This document shows, piece after piece, positions 23,135 through 31,341 of a stretch of DNA of 64,000 nt; the first letter of the stretch is position 1; every line of letters starts with the position of its first letter. A program made the position numbers and the translations under genes. A model generated the notes under the pieces. That model did not search any database, was not told the origin of the DNA, and saw only the letters and a list, made by a program, of their open reading frames with translations. The stretch lies in assembly GCA_024860875.1 (NCBI GenBank), contig JACPSZ010000007.1:1-64000 (forward strand), written 5' to 3'. This DNA is from Nitrososphaerota archaeon (GTDB lineage: Archaea > Thermoproteota > Nitrososphaeria > Nitrososphaerales > UBA57).

Positions 23135-24976
23135 TTAGCTTGTCGCGTCTCTTGATTTCCCACTTTCTCTTCTGTATATGACTCTTTGGATTATTGCTAC
23201 TGCACTTGCAATTGCAGCTATGAACAGTAGGCCAAGGGTAAGGTAGCTATTAACAGTTGCCTGTTCTTGTGAAGGCAACCCCAAGGCTATAATTGCGCCG
23301 GGAATTTCAGCAGAGGGGCCTCCGCTTACAGGTACGAAGAGTAGCATCTCTCCCTTTAGGCTTGCACCGATAGAAGGAGGCGACGAAAATATTGCGTTGA
23401 ACCTACGCTCCCAGAGCAATATTCCGCTATCAGCATCCAGCGCATAAAGCCTGCCGTCGCGATCTCCAAAGTATACTACTCTTCCAGAGACCATGCAGCA
23501 CCCTCCTGCAATTGCAGTATTATCGATAAAGTACTTCCACTTTATTTTGCCAGTGCTTGCATCTACTGCATAGACAGTCGTGTTGATAGCTGCAGGAGCC
23601 ATTGTGATTTGGTCGGAGCCTGCAAATGTCTGATTGGGAGGAGGTCTTACAGAAACTGGCTGGGGCTTCACTCTAACGCACTCGTTCTTTATGGCAACAA
23701 AAATTGTATTGTAGGCGAAAGCGTTTGGCGTCTCTATCGCTCCAGTATGACCTGGGCACAGGGTAAACGATCCCGAACTGTCCCATTTTGACTTGTCTGC
23801 AGAGTATGCAGTCTTAACATCAGCAGCATTCCCCGCATTTGCATTTCGGTCATTCACTCTTGCAACGCCTGGTAGGTTCAAAGGCTCCCATACCGGCTTC
23901 CCGGTAAAAGCGTCAAGGGCATAGAGATATCCATTCTTGCACCCCTGTATTACGACCTTCCTTTCAGCATTGTTTATGCTTACTTTCGCAAGTATAGTAT
24001 TCCAACCACAATCATAGTCCGAAGTGTCGTGTGGGGTTGTCTGGTAATACCATACAAGGCTCCCATCATTGGCATTTAATGCAACAATAGAATCTGTAAA
24101 GAGGTTCGGACCTGAACGGTTTGTAGCGTTGAAGACTGGTGCGGGGTTCCCAGTTCCAAAATATATAATTCCAGACTCTTCATCTACGGAAAACCTGCTC
24201 CACACACCCCCTCCTCCAATCAGACTGCTCTTTCCCCAGTCTTCGCTCGCAGCAATGTTCCCCCTTCCCGCAGCCTCGGCAGCCCAATTCCCTTCGTATC
24301 CAGCAGGAGGCACAACGTACCATCGCCAAAGCTCCTCCTCCGTTTTAAGATCGTAGCCTGCAACAAAACCTCTGGCTGCGTATGCACTACCTGCGGGAGC
24401 AGCTATTAGGATTCCCTTCTTCCTGTACACTGTTGGAGGGTATGACGAACTGTAATAGCCCTCACTTCCTTCAGATTTATCACACATGTCCCCTATTGCT
24501 AACTTTACCTGGCCAGTCAAGGCATCAAGGCCGTAGATGGTGCAGTCTTTTGAAAGATGGTACAAAATACCATCAATGACTTCTATGCCATGCGTGTGTA
24601 TCAATCCGGTCGCTATTGCCCTATTTTTAGGGTTAAAGGGAGGACCGAAGCCCCAGATGAACCTTCCATCTTCAGCATTAAGAGCGACTATCTGCTCGCT
24701 TCCCTTTACAAAGTACACTATCCCGTCTATTACCAGAGGTGGGTGCTCTACGCCCTCTGCAACCCTTATCGCATCTGCAATACTAGGGTTCTTGAAAAGA
24801 GGAAATATCCACTTTATGTCTAGCGGTGCAACCGTATCCTTTGTTATCGAATTCTGAGGGCTGAAATTGGATCCAAAAGAGTCACCATAAAGCCTTGACC
24901 AGTTAGCTCCTTCAGGAGGTGGCTGAGCCTGAACGAAAGGTAGGATTAGCAAAAGCAGCAAAATGGCGCTCTTCAT
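23135..24976 (-). CDS. secreted PQQ-type beta-propeller dehydrogenase-like protein
   Basis: 613 residues. A signal peptide (MKSAILLLLLILPFVQAQ) is followed by a PQQ-dehydrogenase-type propeller with several tryptophan-docking repeats (ALNAEDGRFIWGFG, ALDALTGQVKLAIG, ALNANDGSLVWYYQ, ALDAFTGKPVWEP, AVDASTGKIKWKYF, ALDADSGILLWERR). A C-terminal TM span at residues 580-603 anchors it to the membrane. It has HDTSDYDCGWN near residue 313. Family members oxidise alcohols or sugars with PQQ, but not all propellers keep the cofactor; activity is not provable here. Its own promoter faces the plus-strand NTF2-like gene, 110 bases away. Confidence 0.8.
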   Translation of the reverse strand: MKSAILLLLLILPFVQAQPPPEGANWSRLYGDSFGSNFSPQNSITKDTVAPLDIKWIFPLFKNPSIADAIRVAEGVEHPPLVIDGIVYFVKGSEQIVALNAEDGRFIWGFGPPFNPKNRAIATGLIHTHGIEVIDGILYHLSKDCTIYGLDALTGQVKLAIGDMCDKSEGSEGYYSSSYPPTVYRKKGILIAAPAGSAYAARGFVAGYDLKTEEELWRWYVVPPAGYEGNWAAEAAGRGNIAASEDWGKSSLIGGGGVWSRFSVDEESGIIYFGTGNPAPVFNATNRSGPNLFTDSIVALNANDGSLVWYYQTTPHDTSDYDCGWNTILAKVSINNAERKVVIQGCKNGYLYALDAFTGKPVWEPLNLPGVARVNDRNANAGNAADVKTAYSADKSKWDSSGSFTLCPGHTGAIETPNAFAYNTIFVAIKNECVRVKPQPVSVRPPPNQTFAGSDQITMAPAAINTTVYAVDASTGKIKWKYFIDNTAIAGGCCMVSGRVVYFGDRDGRLYALDADSGILLWERRFNAIFSSPPSIGASLKGEMLLFVPVSGGPSAEIPGAIIALGLPSQEQATVNSYLTLGLLFIAAIASAVAIIQRVIYRRESGKSRDATS

Positions 24977-25107
24977 GAATTACAGGTTTGGCAGAACGAT
25001 GCAGTAAAAACTCTTTCTAATCTGGGCGGTGTTCTAACTCTAGATCATAGGAAATTGCCGTTGTCCAGACAGAAACTTTATAGATATTGCATATGAGAAT
25101 AAGTGTA

Positions 25108-25914
25108 ATGATGCGTTTAGATAGTAGCGGCGTCTCCAAGATTATAGCGGTCGTGGCAGCTGTCGTCATAGTTGTCGGCACTGCATCTGCATATTTCTTT
25201 GTATTCCAGTCTGGAGCACCTGCTCAACAGCAGGTTTCACCAGGACTACAGCCAGCACAACCGCCAGCACAGCCTCCAATACAGCCACAACAACCAGTTC
25301 AGCCTCCAGCTCAACAGCCTATACAACCTGCACAGCCAGCACAACCGCCAGCACAGCCTCCAATACAGCCACAACAACCAGTTCAGCCTCCAGCTGGAGG
25401 CGTTGACCCTGCAAAAGCTGATGCACTTAAAGCAGCCGTAGAGGGACACTTTAGCAAATTTGCAGCGAAGGATGTCATAGCTCTTATGGCAGACTATACA
25501 CAGACAGGTACGTACGCTGAATGGTCGGGCCAGGCCGGCGCGTTCGCCGGTAAGTATAATGGTTATCCAAGAATTCGGATTCTTTATGCTACGATAGCAG
25601 GAAACATTCAAGACATGAAGGTTAGCTTCCAAGACTACAAGGCTGAGGTATCTGGAGATACAGCGACAGTTACAATGAAGGTACTTGGGGAGGGGCGTGG
25701 AAAACTAATCGGTGCTTTCAACATGGAAGTTGATGCCACTCAAAAGTGGGTCTATCAAGGCGGAAAATGGCTCTTACAGGATGACAGGTGGAATTTTAAG
25801 CTGTTCAAGACCGAACTCGCTGCGGAAGGTACAGTGTTCCCAATAAACTGGAGAAAGATCGGAGACTTTAGCAGCTGGACCGACAGGTTGAAGTCACTGT
25901 TCGGCGGCAATTAG
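25108..25914 (+). CDS. exported protein with Pro/Gln repeat linker and NTF2-like domain
   Basis: About 268 residues from ATG 25108. N-terminal TM anchor (IIAVVAAVVIVVGTASAYFF), a linker of repeated PQQPVQPPAQ/IQPAQPAQPPAQ units, and a C-terminal NTF2/SnoaL-like domain (LKAAVEGHFSKFAAKD to QKWVYQGGKWLLQDDRW). The linker is encoded by a 64-bp exact repeat. A TATA-like ACTTTATAGAT at about 25075-25085 is 25-30 bases before this ATG, so I prefer it to ATG 25093 or TTG 25087. Surface or periplasm-like location; catalysis not predicted. It precedes three tandem paralogous membrane genes. Confidence 0.65.
   Translation: MMRLDSSGVSKIIAVVAAVVIVVGTASAYFFVFQSGAPAQQQVSPGLQPAQPPAQPPIQPQQPVQPPAQQPIQPAQPAQPPAQPPIQPQQPVQPPAGGVDPAKADALKAAVEGHFSKFAAKDVIALMADYTQTGTYAEWSGQAGAFAGKYNGYPRIRILYATIAGNIQDMKVSFQDYKAEVSGDTATVTMKVLGEGRGKLIGAFNMEVDATQKWVYQGGKWLLQDDRWNFKLFKTELAAEGTVFPINWRKIGDFSSWTDRLKSLFGGN
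25248..25395 (+). repeat. 64-bp exact direct repeat encoding Pro/Gln linker
   Basis: Bases 25248-25311 and 25332-25395 are identical, period 84 bases (a multiple of three, so the reading frame is kept). It codes for AQPPAQPPIQPQQPVQPP units. Confidence 0.8.
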
Positions 25915-25945
25915 GCAAGTCTAAAATACATAGTCTGCGTGTAGC

Positions 25946-26524
25946 TTGGGCATGCGAATAACCGTAGAGACGACTAAGGTAGCAAAACGCTTCGTCTACG
26001 GAGGCTTGTTCAATGCCCTCGTCGCCTGTATTTTTGCAATACCATTGGCAATAGCTAGCGATTCTTCTGTCATAGAACCTATAGATCAATCCATAGTGTA
26101 TGTTCTGCAGACATGGCCTGTAATGCCATTCCCAGTAGCTGCTGCAGATTTCCCGGGTACATGGCTCTTTTTGAGCTACACGCTCTTCTTGATTGTAGGT
26201 TGTTTGGGGTTCTTCTTCTGGGCGGCAGTATATTACATGCAATCGGCACTCTTGGGCAAGACTCACACCAGCAGAGTTCTGTCAGCACTACATTTCATAT
26301 TAGGATTTGCTGGAGTTTACGCTACAGTAATATTCTTGTTCACTGCGGGCTTTTTCGGAGGGGCTGCTAGGCTCAGCGGGATTCAGGGTGCAGCAATCAT
26401 AAATACCCTGATATCTTGGACTGTCATTCCAACTGCAATTGGCATGGTTTTGGGCGTGCTTGGAAACCTTCTTGGAGTCATTAACAATATAATGACGTTC
26501 TTCGGCAAACAGGTCTCCATCTAG
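25946..26524 (+). CDS. tandem membrane protein paralogue 1
   Basis: 192 residues, about five hydrophobic spans. It shares with the next two genes a start of the type VETTKVAKRFVYGGLFNAL, a mid FPGTW followed by a span and AVYYM, a Lys/Thr-Ser boundary, a His-containing span (SALHFILGFAGVYATV) and a C-terminal LGVLGNLLGVIN. The Gly-Gly-Ala-Ala-Arg segment recurs. The three are 48-51 bases apart on the same strand. Function unknown; conserved His and Tyr/Trp in TM spans make a cofactor possible. Confidence 0.6.
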   Translation: MGMRITVETTKVAKRFVYGGLFNALVACIFAIPLAIASDSSVIEPIDQSIVYVLQTWPVMPFPVAAADFPGTWLFLSYTLFLIVGCLGFFFWAAVYYMQSALLGKTHTSRVLSALHFILGFAGVYATVIFLFTAGFFGGAARLSGIQGAAIINTLISWTVIPTAIGMVLGVLGNLLGVINNIMTFFGKQVSI

Positions 26525-26571
26525 CCTGAAAACCTAAAGGATTTAAGAGCCGAAAGTTCGGGGTTTGTAAT

Positions 26572-27090
26572 ATGGTGGAGACAACAAGCGTCGCAAAATG
26601 GTTCCTCTATGTAGGCGTCTTTAATGCACTTTTTGCAGTTTTTATCACGATCCCAATGATAATACCAGACAATACTGCAAGCGAAGATATCTTGAGGATA
26701 GCCTTTGCCGTAGCCAACTTCCCTGGCCTGTACATCATTATGGGCTATCTTGGCTTCCTTGTTGTAGGAGTTGCAGGCTCGGTAGCTTGGGGAGCAGCCT
26801 ACTATATTTTGGGCAGCGCAGCGGGCAAAAATCAGACGAGCAAGGGATTGGCGATAACGCACCTTCTCTTGGCAACGATAGGAATCTACGGCGCTGCAAC
26901 GCTATTCTTTGTAGGAGGATATACTGGAGGCTATGCTAGGCTTACTGGAGTTGTAAAGACAGTTGAGGATGCTATGGTACTGATAACTTGGACCGTAATG
27001 CCCAGAATGCTTTCTATTGCGCTTGCAATAATAGGAAACCTGATAGGAGTAATCAACGTATTCAAGACTGCAAGGTCTAAGGCTGCTTAA
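26572..27090 (+). CDS. tandem membrane protein paralogue 2
   Basis: 172 residues, five hydrophobic spans. Same blocks as its neighbours: VETTSVAKWFLYVGVFNALFA, FPGLYIIMGYLGFLVVG, WGAAYYI, the His-containing TSKGLAITHLLLATIGIYG, then GGYARLTG and IGNLIGVIN. It is closest to paralogue 1 in the C-terminal block. Translation starts at ATG 26572. No known family is evident; I see no motif for transport or catalysis. Confidence 0.6.
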   Translation: MVETTSVAKWFLYVGVFNALFAVFITIPMIIPDNTASEDILRIAFAVANFPGLYIIMGYLGFLVVGVAGSVAWGAAYYILGSAAGKNQTSKGLAITHLLLATIGIYGAATLFFVGGYTGGYARLTGVVKTVEDAMVLITWTVMPRMLSIALAIIGNLIGVINVFKTARSKAA

Positions 27091-27140
27091 GCCCTAATAT
27101 CAGGAAACGATAATACAGGCTATTACGGAGTGCTCCACAA

Positions 27141-27653
27141 ATGGAGACCATAGAGACCGAGCGCATGGCACGCTATTTCATGTACATTGCGCTTGTAAAT
27201 GCTTTTGCAGCTGCTATCTTTACGACGCCCATACTCGTTCCCACATTTGGCATTCCCTTAATCGCGGGGATATTCCCGGGCACATGGATGCTCATAGCAT
27301 ATCTTGCCTTCCTTGCTGTTGGGGTTATGGGTATGGTCGGCTGGGCCGCCATGTACTATCTTGCTTCCCACCTTTTGGAGAAGAAGAAGACCTCGAAAAT
27401 ATTTGCCATCATGCACCTTGTCATTGTGGAAGTTTCTGTATACGGCTTTGCTGCGCTCATGAGCGCGGCTGGCTGGGTAGGAGGTCAGGCACTAAGGCAG
27501 GGCTTGGCAGTCGCTGCTGTAGGCTTTCTAATTGAATGGTTAATACTTCCGACGGGAGCCTTTGTCGCGCTTGTGGTTCTTGGTCAGGTTCTTGGGATAC
27601 TCAACATGCTCAGAACTATTAGATCTAAAACTGCTAAAACGATGCCAGCCTGA
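27141..27653 (+). CDS. tandem membrane protein paralogue 3
   Basis: 170 residues with five hydrophobic spans, starting METIETERMARYFMYI. It keeps the shared blocks FPGTWMLIAYLAFLAVGV, WAAMYYLASHLL, the His-containing TSKIFAIMHLVIVEVSVYG, and LGQVLGILNMLRT, but its third loop is Lys-rich (LEKKKTS). Last gene of the tandem set. The run suggests repeated duplication of one ancestral gene. Confidence 0.6.
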   Translation: METIETERMARYFMYIALVNAFAAAIFTTPILVPTFGIPLIAGIFPGTWMLIAYLAFLAVGVMGMVGWAAMYYLASHLLEKKKTSKIFAIMHLVIVEVSVYGFAALMSAAGWVGGQALRQGLAVAAVGFLIEWLILPTGAFVALVVLGQVLGILNMLRTIRSKTAKTMPA

Positions 27654-27833
27654 TTTGTTAGCCTGTACCTCTGCATGTGTTCAGACTCCCCGGGGGTAGT
27701 TGTGCATTTGTTGTATCAGCAATAGTTTATCGATGGAAGGATTGGGTATTTGTTTAAATTACTGATGGTGCATGAGCATGTCGGTTTTGCCCACATGATT
27801 CTACTGTAATAGCGCCGAGGAGTAGAGTGCTCT

Positions 27834-27847
27834 AGTACTTGAGTACT
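27834..27847. repeat. AGTACT direct/inverted repeats with 8-bp spacing
   Basis: AGTACTTGAGTACT, with a third near-copy (AGTGCT) at 27826-27831. A pair with the same spacing (AGTACTAGAGTACT) lies at 20970-20983. Possible operator; the flanking gene here ends at 27851. Confidence 0.4.
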
Positions 27848-27850
27848 TTA

Positions 27851-28201
27851 CTATGCTTTTACTAGTCCCTCGTAGCTCTTTTTCACGAAAGTTATGACCT
27901 TCTGAATATCTTCTGGTTTCTCCAATGACATCATTATCCAGCTCTTTGGAACCTTGGCCCCAGTCATTTCGAAAGATCTTCCCTTTCCATTCTTTGAAAG
28001 TTCTGCACGTTCAACCTCAGAAAGTTTGGTTATCACAATTCCTTTAGTTACCAGAAAGGCGAAGAATGATTTCTTGTGAAAGAAAGTTGGTGAGCCGAAC
28101 ATCTTTCTGGCAGTTGCATCCTTCCAAGTTAGAATTTCTTTTTCAAGTCTCTGCCTAATCTTTCCCATCTGTTCTTCGTCGTAATATTTCATTAAGCACA
28201 C
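27851..28201 (-). CDS. TfoX N-terminal domain family protein
   Basis: 116 residues matching the TfoX/Sxy N-terminal fold: an early helix, the KMFGSPTFFHKKSFFAFLVTKG segment containing the family's Met-Phe-Gly motif (near residue 40), then IVITKLSEVERAEL and a C-terminal helix. In bacteria TfoX regulates competence; in archaea its role is not known. It lies alone, with tRNA-Arg upstream on the same strand. ATG 28201. Confidence 0.7.
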   Translation of the reverse strand: MCLMKYYDEEQMGKIRQRLEKEILTWKDATARKMFGSPTFFHKKSFFAFLVTKGIVITKLSEVERAELSKNGKGRSFEMTGAKVPKSWIMMSLEKPEDIQKVITFVKKSYEGLVKA

Positions 28202-28267
28202 CCATTTGTTTAGGGTATGTTTGGCCTTTAAAGATGTTATTTTGTAGTTGCCTATTTGATATCAGAA

Positions 28268-28354
28268 CGGGCACGGTGGGATTTGAACCCACGACCTACA
28301 GCTCTCTTCAATGCTTAGGAGGCTGCCGCGCTGTCCATGCTGCGCTACGTGCCC
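28268..28354 (-). tRNA. tRNA-Arg (CCU) with a 12-base intron
   Basis: Minus strand. Acceptor GGGCACG pairs with CGTGCCC; D-stem GCGC/GCGC; anticodon stem GCAGC/GCTGT; anticodon loop CTCCTA-A gives CCU (Arg). The usual archaeal intron site, after the base 3' of the anticodon, holds AGCATTGAAGAG; T-arm GTGGG TTCAAAT CCCAC. No CCA is encoded. Confidence 0.9.
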
Positions 28355-28439
28355 ATAAGCTCAAGCCAATTCAGCAATCGAGTTTAAGCTTATCCTTGCA
28401 AGAATTCCTAAAACTGACTTATTTTAAGCACTTTTACGC

Positions 28440-28775
28440 TTAATCGTGTTCCTTTAGCCAGCTTAGAATCGCTTCGTTGGTTTCATCGGGTCTCTCCCAG
28501 AATATCCCGTGCCTTGCTCCCTTTATCATGACAAGTTTGGAATCAGGGATTTTATTTGCCATGGATTGACATTGCTTAACGAAATCTCTCGTTCCCTCTG
28601 CAAAGTGGTCATTTCCTCCTACCAAGATCAGCGTAGGCGTCTTGATCTTACCCAAAAGATCAGTAGTTTCATACGTCTTCCTAGCAATTACATGCCTTAT
28701 AGAATTTGATGGGGGTAGAATTGTACGTTGAACTTTCGCCGAATCATTGCGTAGTAATACAGAATTAAGTTTCTA
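28440..28775 (-). pseudogene. truncated alpha/beta-hydrolase (C-terminal remnant)
   Basis: Only the C-terminal part of an alpha/beta-hydrolase survives: KIKTPTLILVGGNDHF (with the acid residue in GGND) and the catalytic His in MIKGARHGIFWERP, ending IPDS/…LSWLKEHD. The frame continues upstream through plausible hydrolase sequence (SIRHVIARKTYETTDLLG) to a stop at about 28773-28778, with no start codon and no nucleophile elbow. The missing N-terminus coincides with the end of the dienelactone hydrolase gene. Likely a remnant of a deleted gene. Confidence 0.6.
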
Positions 28776-29492
28776 TTCTTTGAGGTGTTCAGAAAAGAAC
28801 GCAAGAGTTCTTTTCCAAGCATCCATCGCATCTCCGGCCCTATAGTTTGGCTTTGTTTCGTCGAAAAATGCATGTGCCGCTTCTGTGTAGATCTTTATGT
28901 CAAAGGTCTTGCGGTATTCTATCAGAGCCTCTTTCAATGTTTTGATATCGCTTCCCGGTATCCTCGGGTCCTTGCCTCCATATAGTCCGAGAAGAGGGCA
29001 GGAAAGGCTCCTCACTATATCAACTGGTTTCGGGTTATCTCCGTAGAACGATATGCAGGCAGAGATCTTCTCATGACATGCAATAAGAAGGGAAAGGTAT
29101 CCGCCCATGCAGAAACCCACCGAGCCTATTCTGTCTGACTTTATGTAATTCAGGCCCTTGAGATACCTTATCAGTCCCTTAAGATCTCCGAGGAACTTTT
29201 GTTCTGTGAAATTCTTCTTAATTTTTATGCCCTCTTCAATACTGGAAACTATCTTCCCATCAAAGAGGTCTGGTGCAGCTACCACGTATCCTTCCCTTGC
29301 AAGCCTAGCAGTGACACCTTTAAGCTGGTCAGCAAGTCCCCAAATTCCCTGAATGACTAGAACGCCGGGATACCTTCCTTTCTTGATGGGTCTTGAGACG
29401 AATGCGTTGCTATTTCTGCCTCTGCTTCCGCCAGCGAACTCGATCGCCGCCGAAGTGATTTCCATGCTATTCCTCCTGAATCTGAATGCCAT
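28773..29492 (-). CDS. dienelactone hydrolase family protein
   Basis: 239 residues. Alpha/beta-hydrolase of the dienelactone hydrolase family: nucleophile GFCMGGYLSL (Cys, near residue 134), acid residue in GLYGGKDPRIP (near 178), and catalytic His in EAAHAFFDE (near 212). The family hydrolyses dienelactones or related esters, but substrates vary. A second ATG at 29465 (MEITSAA) fits the family start better than 29492. The truncated hydrolase remnant follows directly. Confidence 0.8.
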   Translation of the reverse strand: MAFRFRRNSMEITSAAIEFAGGSRGRNSNAFVSRPIKKGRYPGVLVIQGIWGLADQLKGVTARLAREGYVVAAPDLFDGKIVSSIEEGIKIKKNFTEQKFLGDLKGLIRYLKGLNYIKSDRIGSVGFCMGGYLSLLIACHEKISACISFYGDNPKPVDIVRSLSCPLLGLYGGKDPRIPGSDIKTLKEALIEYRKTFDIKIYTEAAHAFFDETKPNYRAGDAMDAWKRTLAFFSEHLKE

Positions 29493-29684
29493 CCTTTAAG
29501 GTATTCCGAAGATCTTCTTCTCTCTGTCGAGGCACTTGTTATGATTCTTTAGAGCATCGGCATTATTGCCAAATACCGGATTTATGCTAGTAGGTTTCTA
29601 TACAAAGCTAACCTGACATTCTAGGTTTATTGGCTCTGAAAATGCCAGTAAGATTTACTAACTTAACAGTAAATATAGAAACAA

Positions 29685-30665
29685 TTGGAAAGATTTGGAT
29701 TTCAGCAACCCAATCATACGTTCGGAGTTCCCAACGATCAGGTTTACAATGTAGTCGAAAAGATAGCGTTAGAGGCGGAGCATTACGGCTTCGATTCATT
29801 CTACGTCATGGATCATCTGATGCAGATTTCAAGCGTCAATCCCCCGGAGGACCCCATACTCGAAGGCTGGATGACCATCGCTGCATTGGCAGTTGTGACC
29901 CAAAAGATGAAACTATCAACAATGGTTACATGCAACACTTTTAGAAACCCGGCATTATTGGCAAAGATGGCTGCAAGCGTTGACAACATCAGCAACGGAA
30001 GGCTGATCCTCGCGATTGGAGCCGGGTGGTATGAGTTGGAGCACAAAGCCTACGGAATCCATCTGGGTACAATGAGGGAAAGGTTCCAGCGCCTCATGGA
30101 AACCCTGCAGATTGTGAAAAAGATGTGGACTGAGGACAAAGCCACTTTTGAAGGGAAGTATTATCGCATCAAGAATGCGATCTGCAACCCCAAACCCATA
30201 CAAAAGCCGCATCCAATGATAATGGTCGGCGGAGACGGAGAGAAAGTAACCCTAAAGATTGTTGCTCAATATGCCAACGCATGCAATGTCTTTGGAGGGG
30301 CAGATTTGGAGAGGGTAAGCACGAAACTTTCCGCACTGAAACAGCATTGCAAAGACGTAGGGAGGGATTACAATTCCATATTCAAGACAGGCTTGGCAAG
30401 AGTCATCATAGGGAAGAATGAATCTAGTGTCAAAGAAAAGATCAAGAAGTGGGTTCCCCAAAAGCCAACTGCAGGTGCAACTGGTGTAACAACTCTTGAG
30501 GACAGGCTGAAAAGATTTGTAATCGGAACGCCAGAGCAGTGCGCAGAAACATTCAGGAAGATATTTGCGACAGGATTAGATTATGTCGTCGTGAACTTCC
30601 CGGACTCGCATAACCTTGAAACTGTCAAGCTCTTTGGAGAGGGAGTCCTTCCAAAATTCCACTAA
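29685..30665 (+). CDS. F420-dependent LLM-class oxidoreductase
   Basis: 326 residues with a TIM-barrel luciferase-like (LLM) layout: FGFQQPNHTFG at the start, a YVMDHLMQI segment, MKLSTMVTCNTFRNPALLAKM, ISNGRLILAIGAGWYELEH near residue 110, and the LQIVKKMWTEDKATFEGKYY block. In actinobacteria and archaea such enzymes use F420. The subfamily resembles TIGR03560. TTG at 29685 is the start with the best N-terminus. It is followed by a small protein and an HTH-like protein. Confidence 0.85.
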   Translation: MERFGFQQPNHTFGVPNDQVYNVVEKIALEAEHYGFDSFYVMDHLMQISSVNPPEDPILEGWMTIAALAVVTQKMKLSTMVTCNTFRNPALLAKMAASVDNISNGRLILAIGAGWYELEHKAYGIHLGTMRERFQRLMETLQIVKKMWTEDKATFEGKYYRIKNAICNPKPIQKPHPMIMVGGDGEKVTLKIVAQYANACNVFGGADLERVSTKLSALKQHCKDVGRDYNSIFKTGLARVIIGKNESSVKEKIKKWVPQKPTAGATGVTTLEDRLKRFVIGTPEQCAETFRKIFATGLDYVVVNFPDSHNLETVKLFGEGVLPKFH

Positions 30666-30697
30666 TCCTATTAGCCACTCCATATTGTCAAGAAACG

Positions 30698-30877
30698 ATG
30701 TCGATGAAATACAAGACTCCGCAGGAAATCCTCGAGAGCTTGGAGAAGATCGCAAAAGAGCTAAATGTTGAGCCGAAGAAGGCCGTAAGGTTCTATGTCA
30801 TGGGCTTGAGTCACGGGTTGCTGAATTTAGACCACAATAGCATATTGCAGGCTGCAAGGAAGTACATGGAGGAATAA
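30698..30877 (+). CDS. 59-residue conserved-type small protein
   Basis: Short gene following the oxidoreductase by 32 bases and preceding the next GTG by two. The protein MSMKYKTPQEILESLEKIAK and then ELNVEPKKAVRFYVMGLSHG is helical and amphipathic, ending in RKYMEE. It is probably one transcript with the next gene. No family recognised. The second ATG at 30704 is an alternative start. Confidence 0.6.
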   Translation: MSMKYKTPQEILESLEKIAKELNVEPKKAVRFYVMGLSHGLLNLDHNSILQAARKYMEE

Positions 30878-30879
30878 CG

Positions 30880-31341
30880 GTGGAGGATACGGAGTTAGCA
30901 GTAGAAGATGGTTGCTACTATTTGCGGGAGTTAGGTATGAATGTTGGAGAGATTAGCAAGCTATTTGAAATCAGCGAGGACGATGTCAGGAAAAAGTGTA
31001 AGGCATTTGCGAAGAAGTTGAAGAGCAGGCAGATCATTCAATCGGAATTCGACAAAAAGTTCTGGGAGGATGTTATGCAGGAAGCTAGAGGTAATGAAAA
31101 AATCACCTTGGTCGATAGCAAAGGAGAATTTTACCACGGGAGAAGAGTAGATTTGGAGAAAGCGGAAACAAAAGACCTGATGGCGCTTTTCGACTACGGC
31201 AAAGAGTATCTTAACAATGTACCTCCGATGGTTCTCGAAAGCCTTGACAAGAACAAACCCGGCTATAATCCTCTTTCGCCGATAAAACAGCTCAAAGATG
31301 GCCTCAAAATTGTAGAGGAGATTCTCTCGAAGAGGAATTAA
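30880..31341 (+). CDS. HTH-type protein, 153 aa
   Basis: GTG start two bases after the previous stop. N-terminal helix-turn-helix (LRELGMNVGEISKLFEISED, residues about 14-33), then a basic helix (RKKCKAFAKKLKSRQII) and a longer region of unknown fold, ending with an amphipathic helix (PIKQLKDGLKIVEEIL). It may be a DNA-binding partner of the 59-residue protein. It converges with lpd, overlapping by four bases. Confidence 0.55.
   Translation: MEDTELAVEDGCYYLRELGMNVGEISKLFEISEDDVRKKCKAFAKKLKSRQIIQSEFDKKFWEDVMQEARGNEKITLVDSKGEFYHGRRVDLEKAETKDLMALFDYGKEYLNNVPPMVLESLDKNKPGYNPLSPIKQLKDGLKIVEEILSKRN

Noticed and set aside
24557-24857. Antisense open frames over the PQQ-propeller gene and similar shadows elsewhere
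   Set aside because: They lack recognisable domains and overlap strong coding genes on the other strand.
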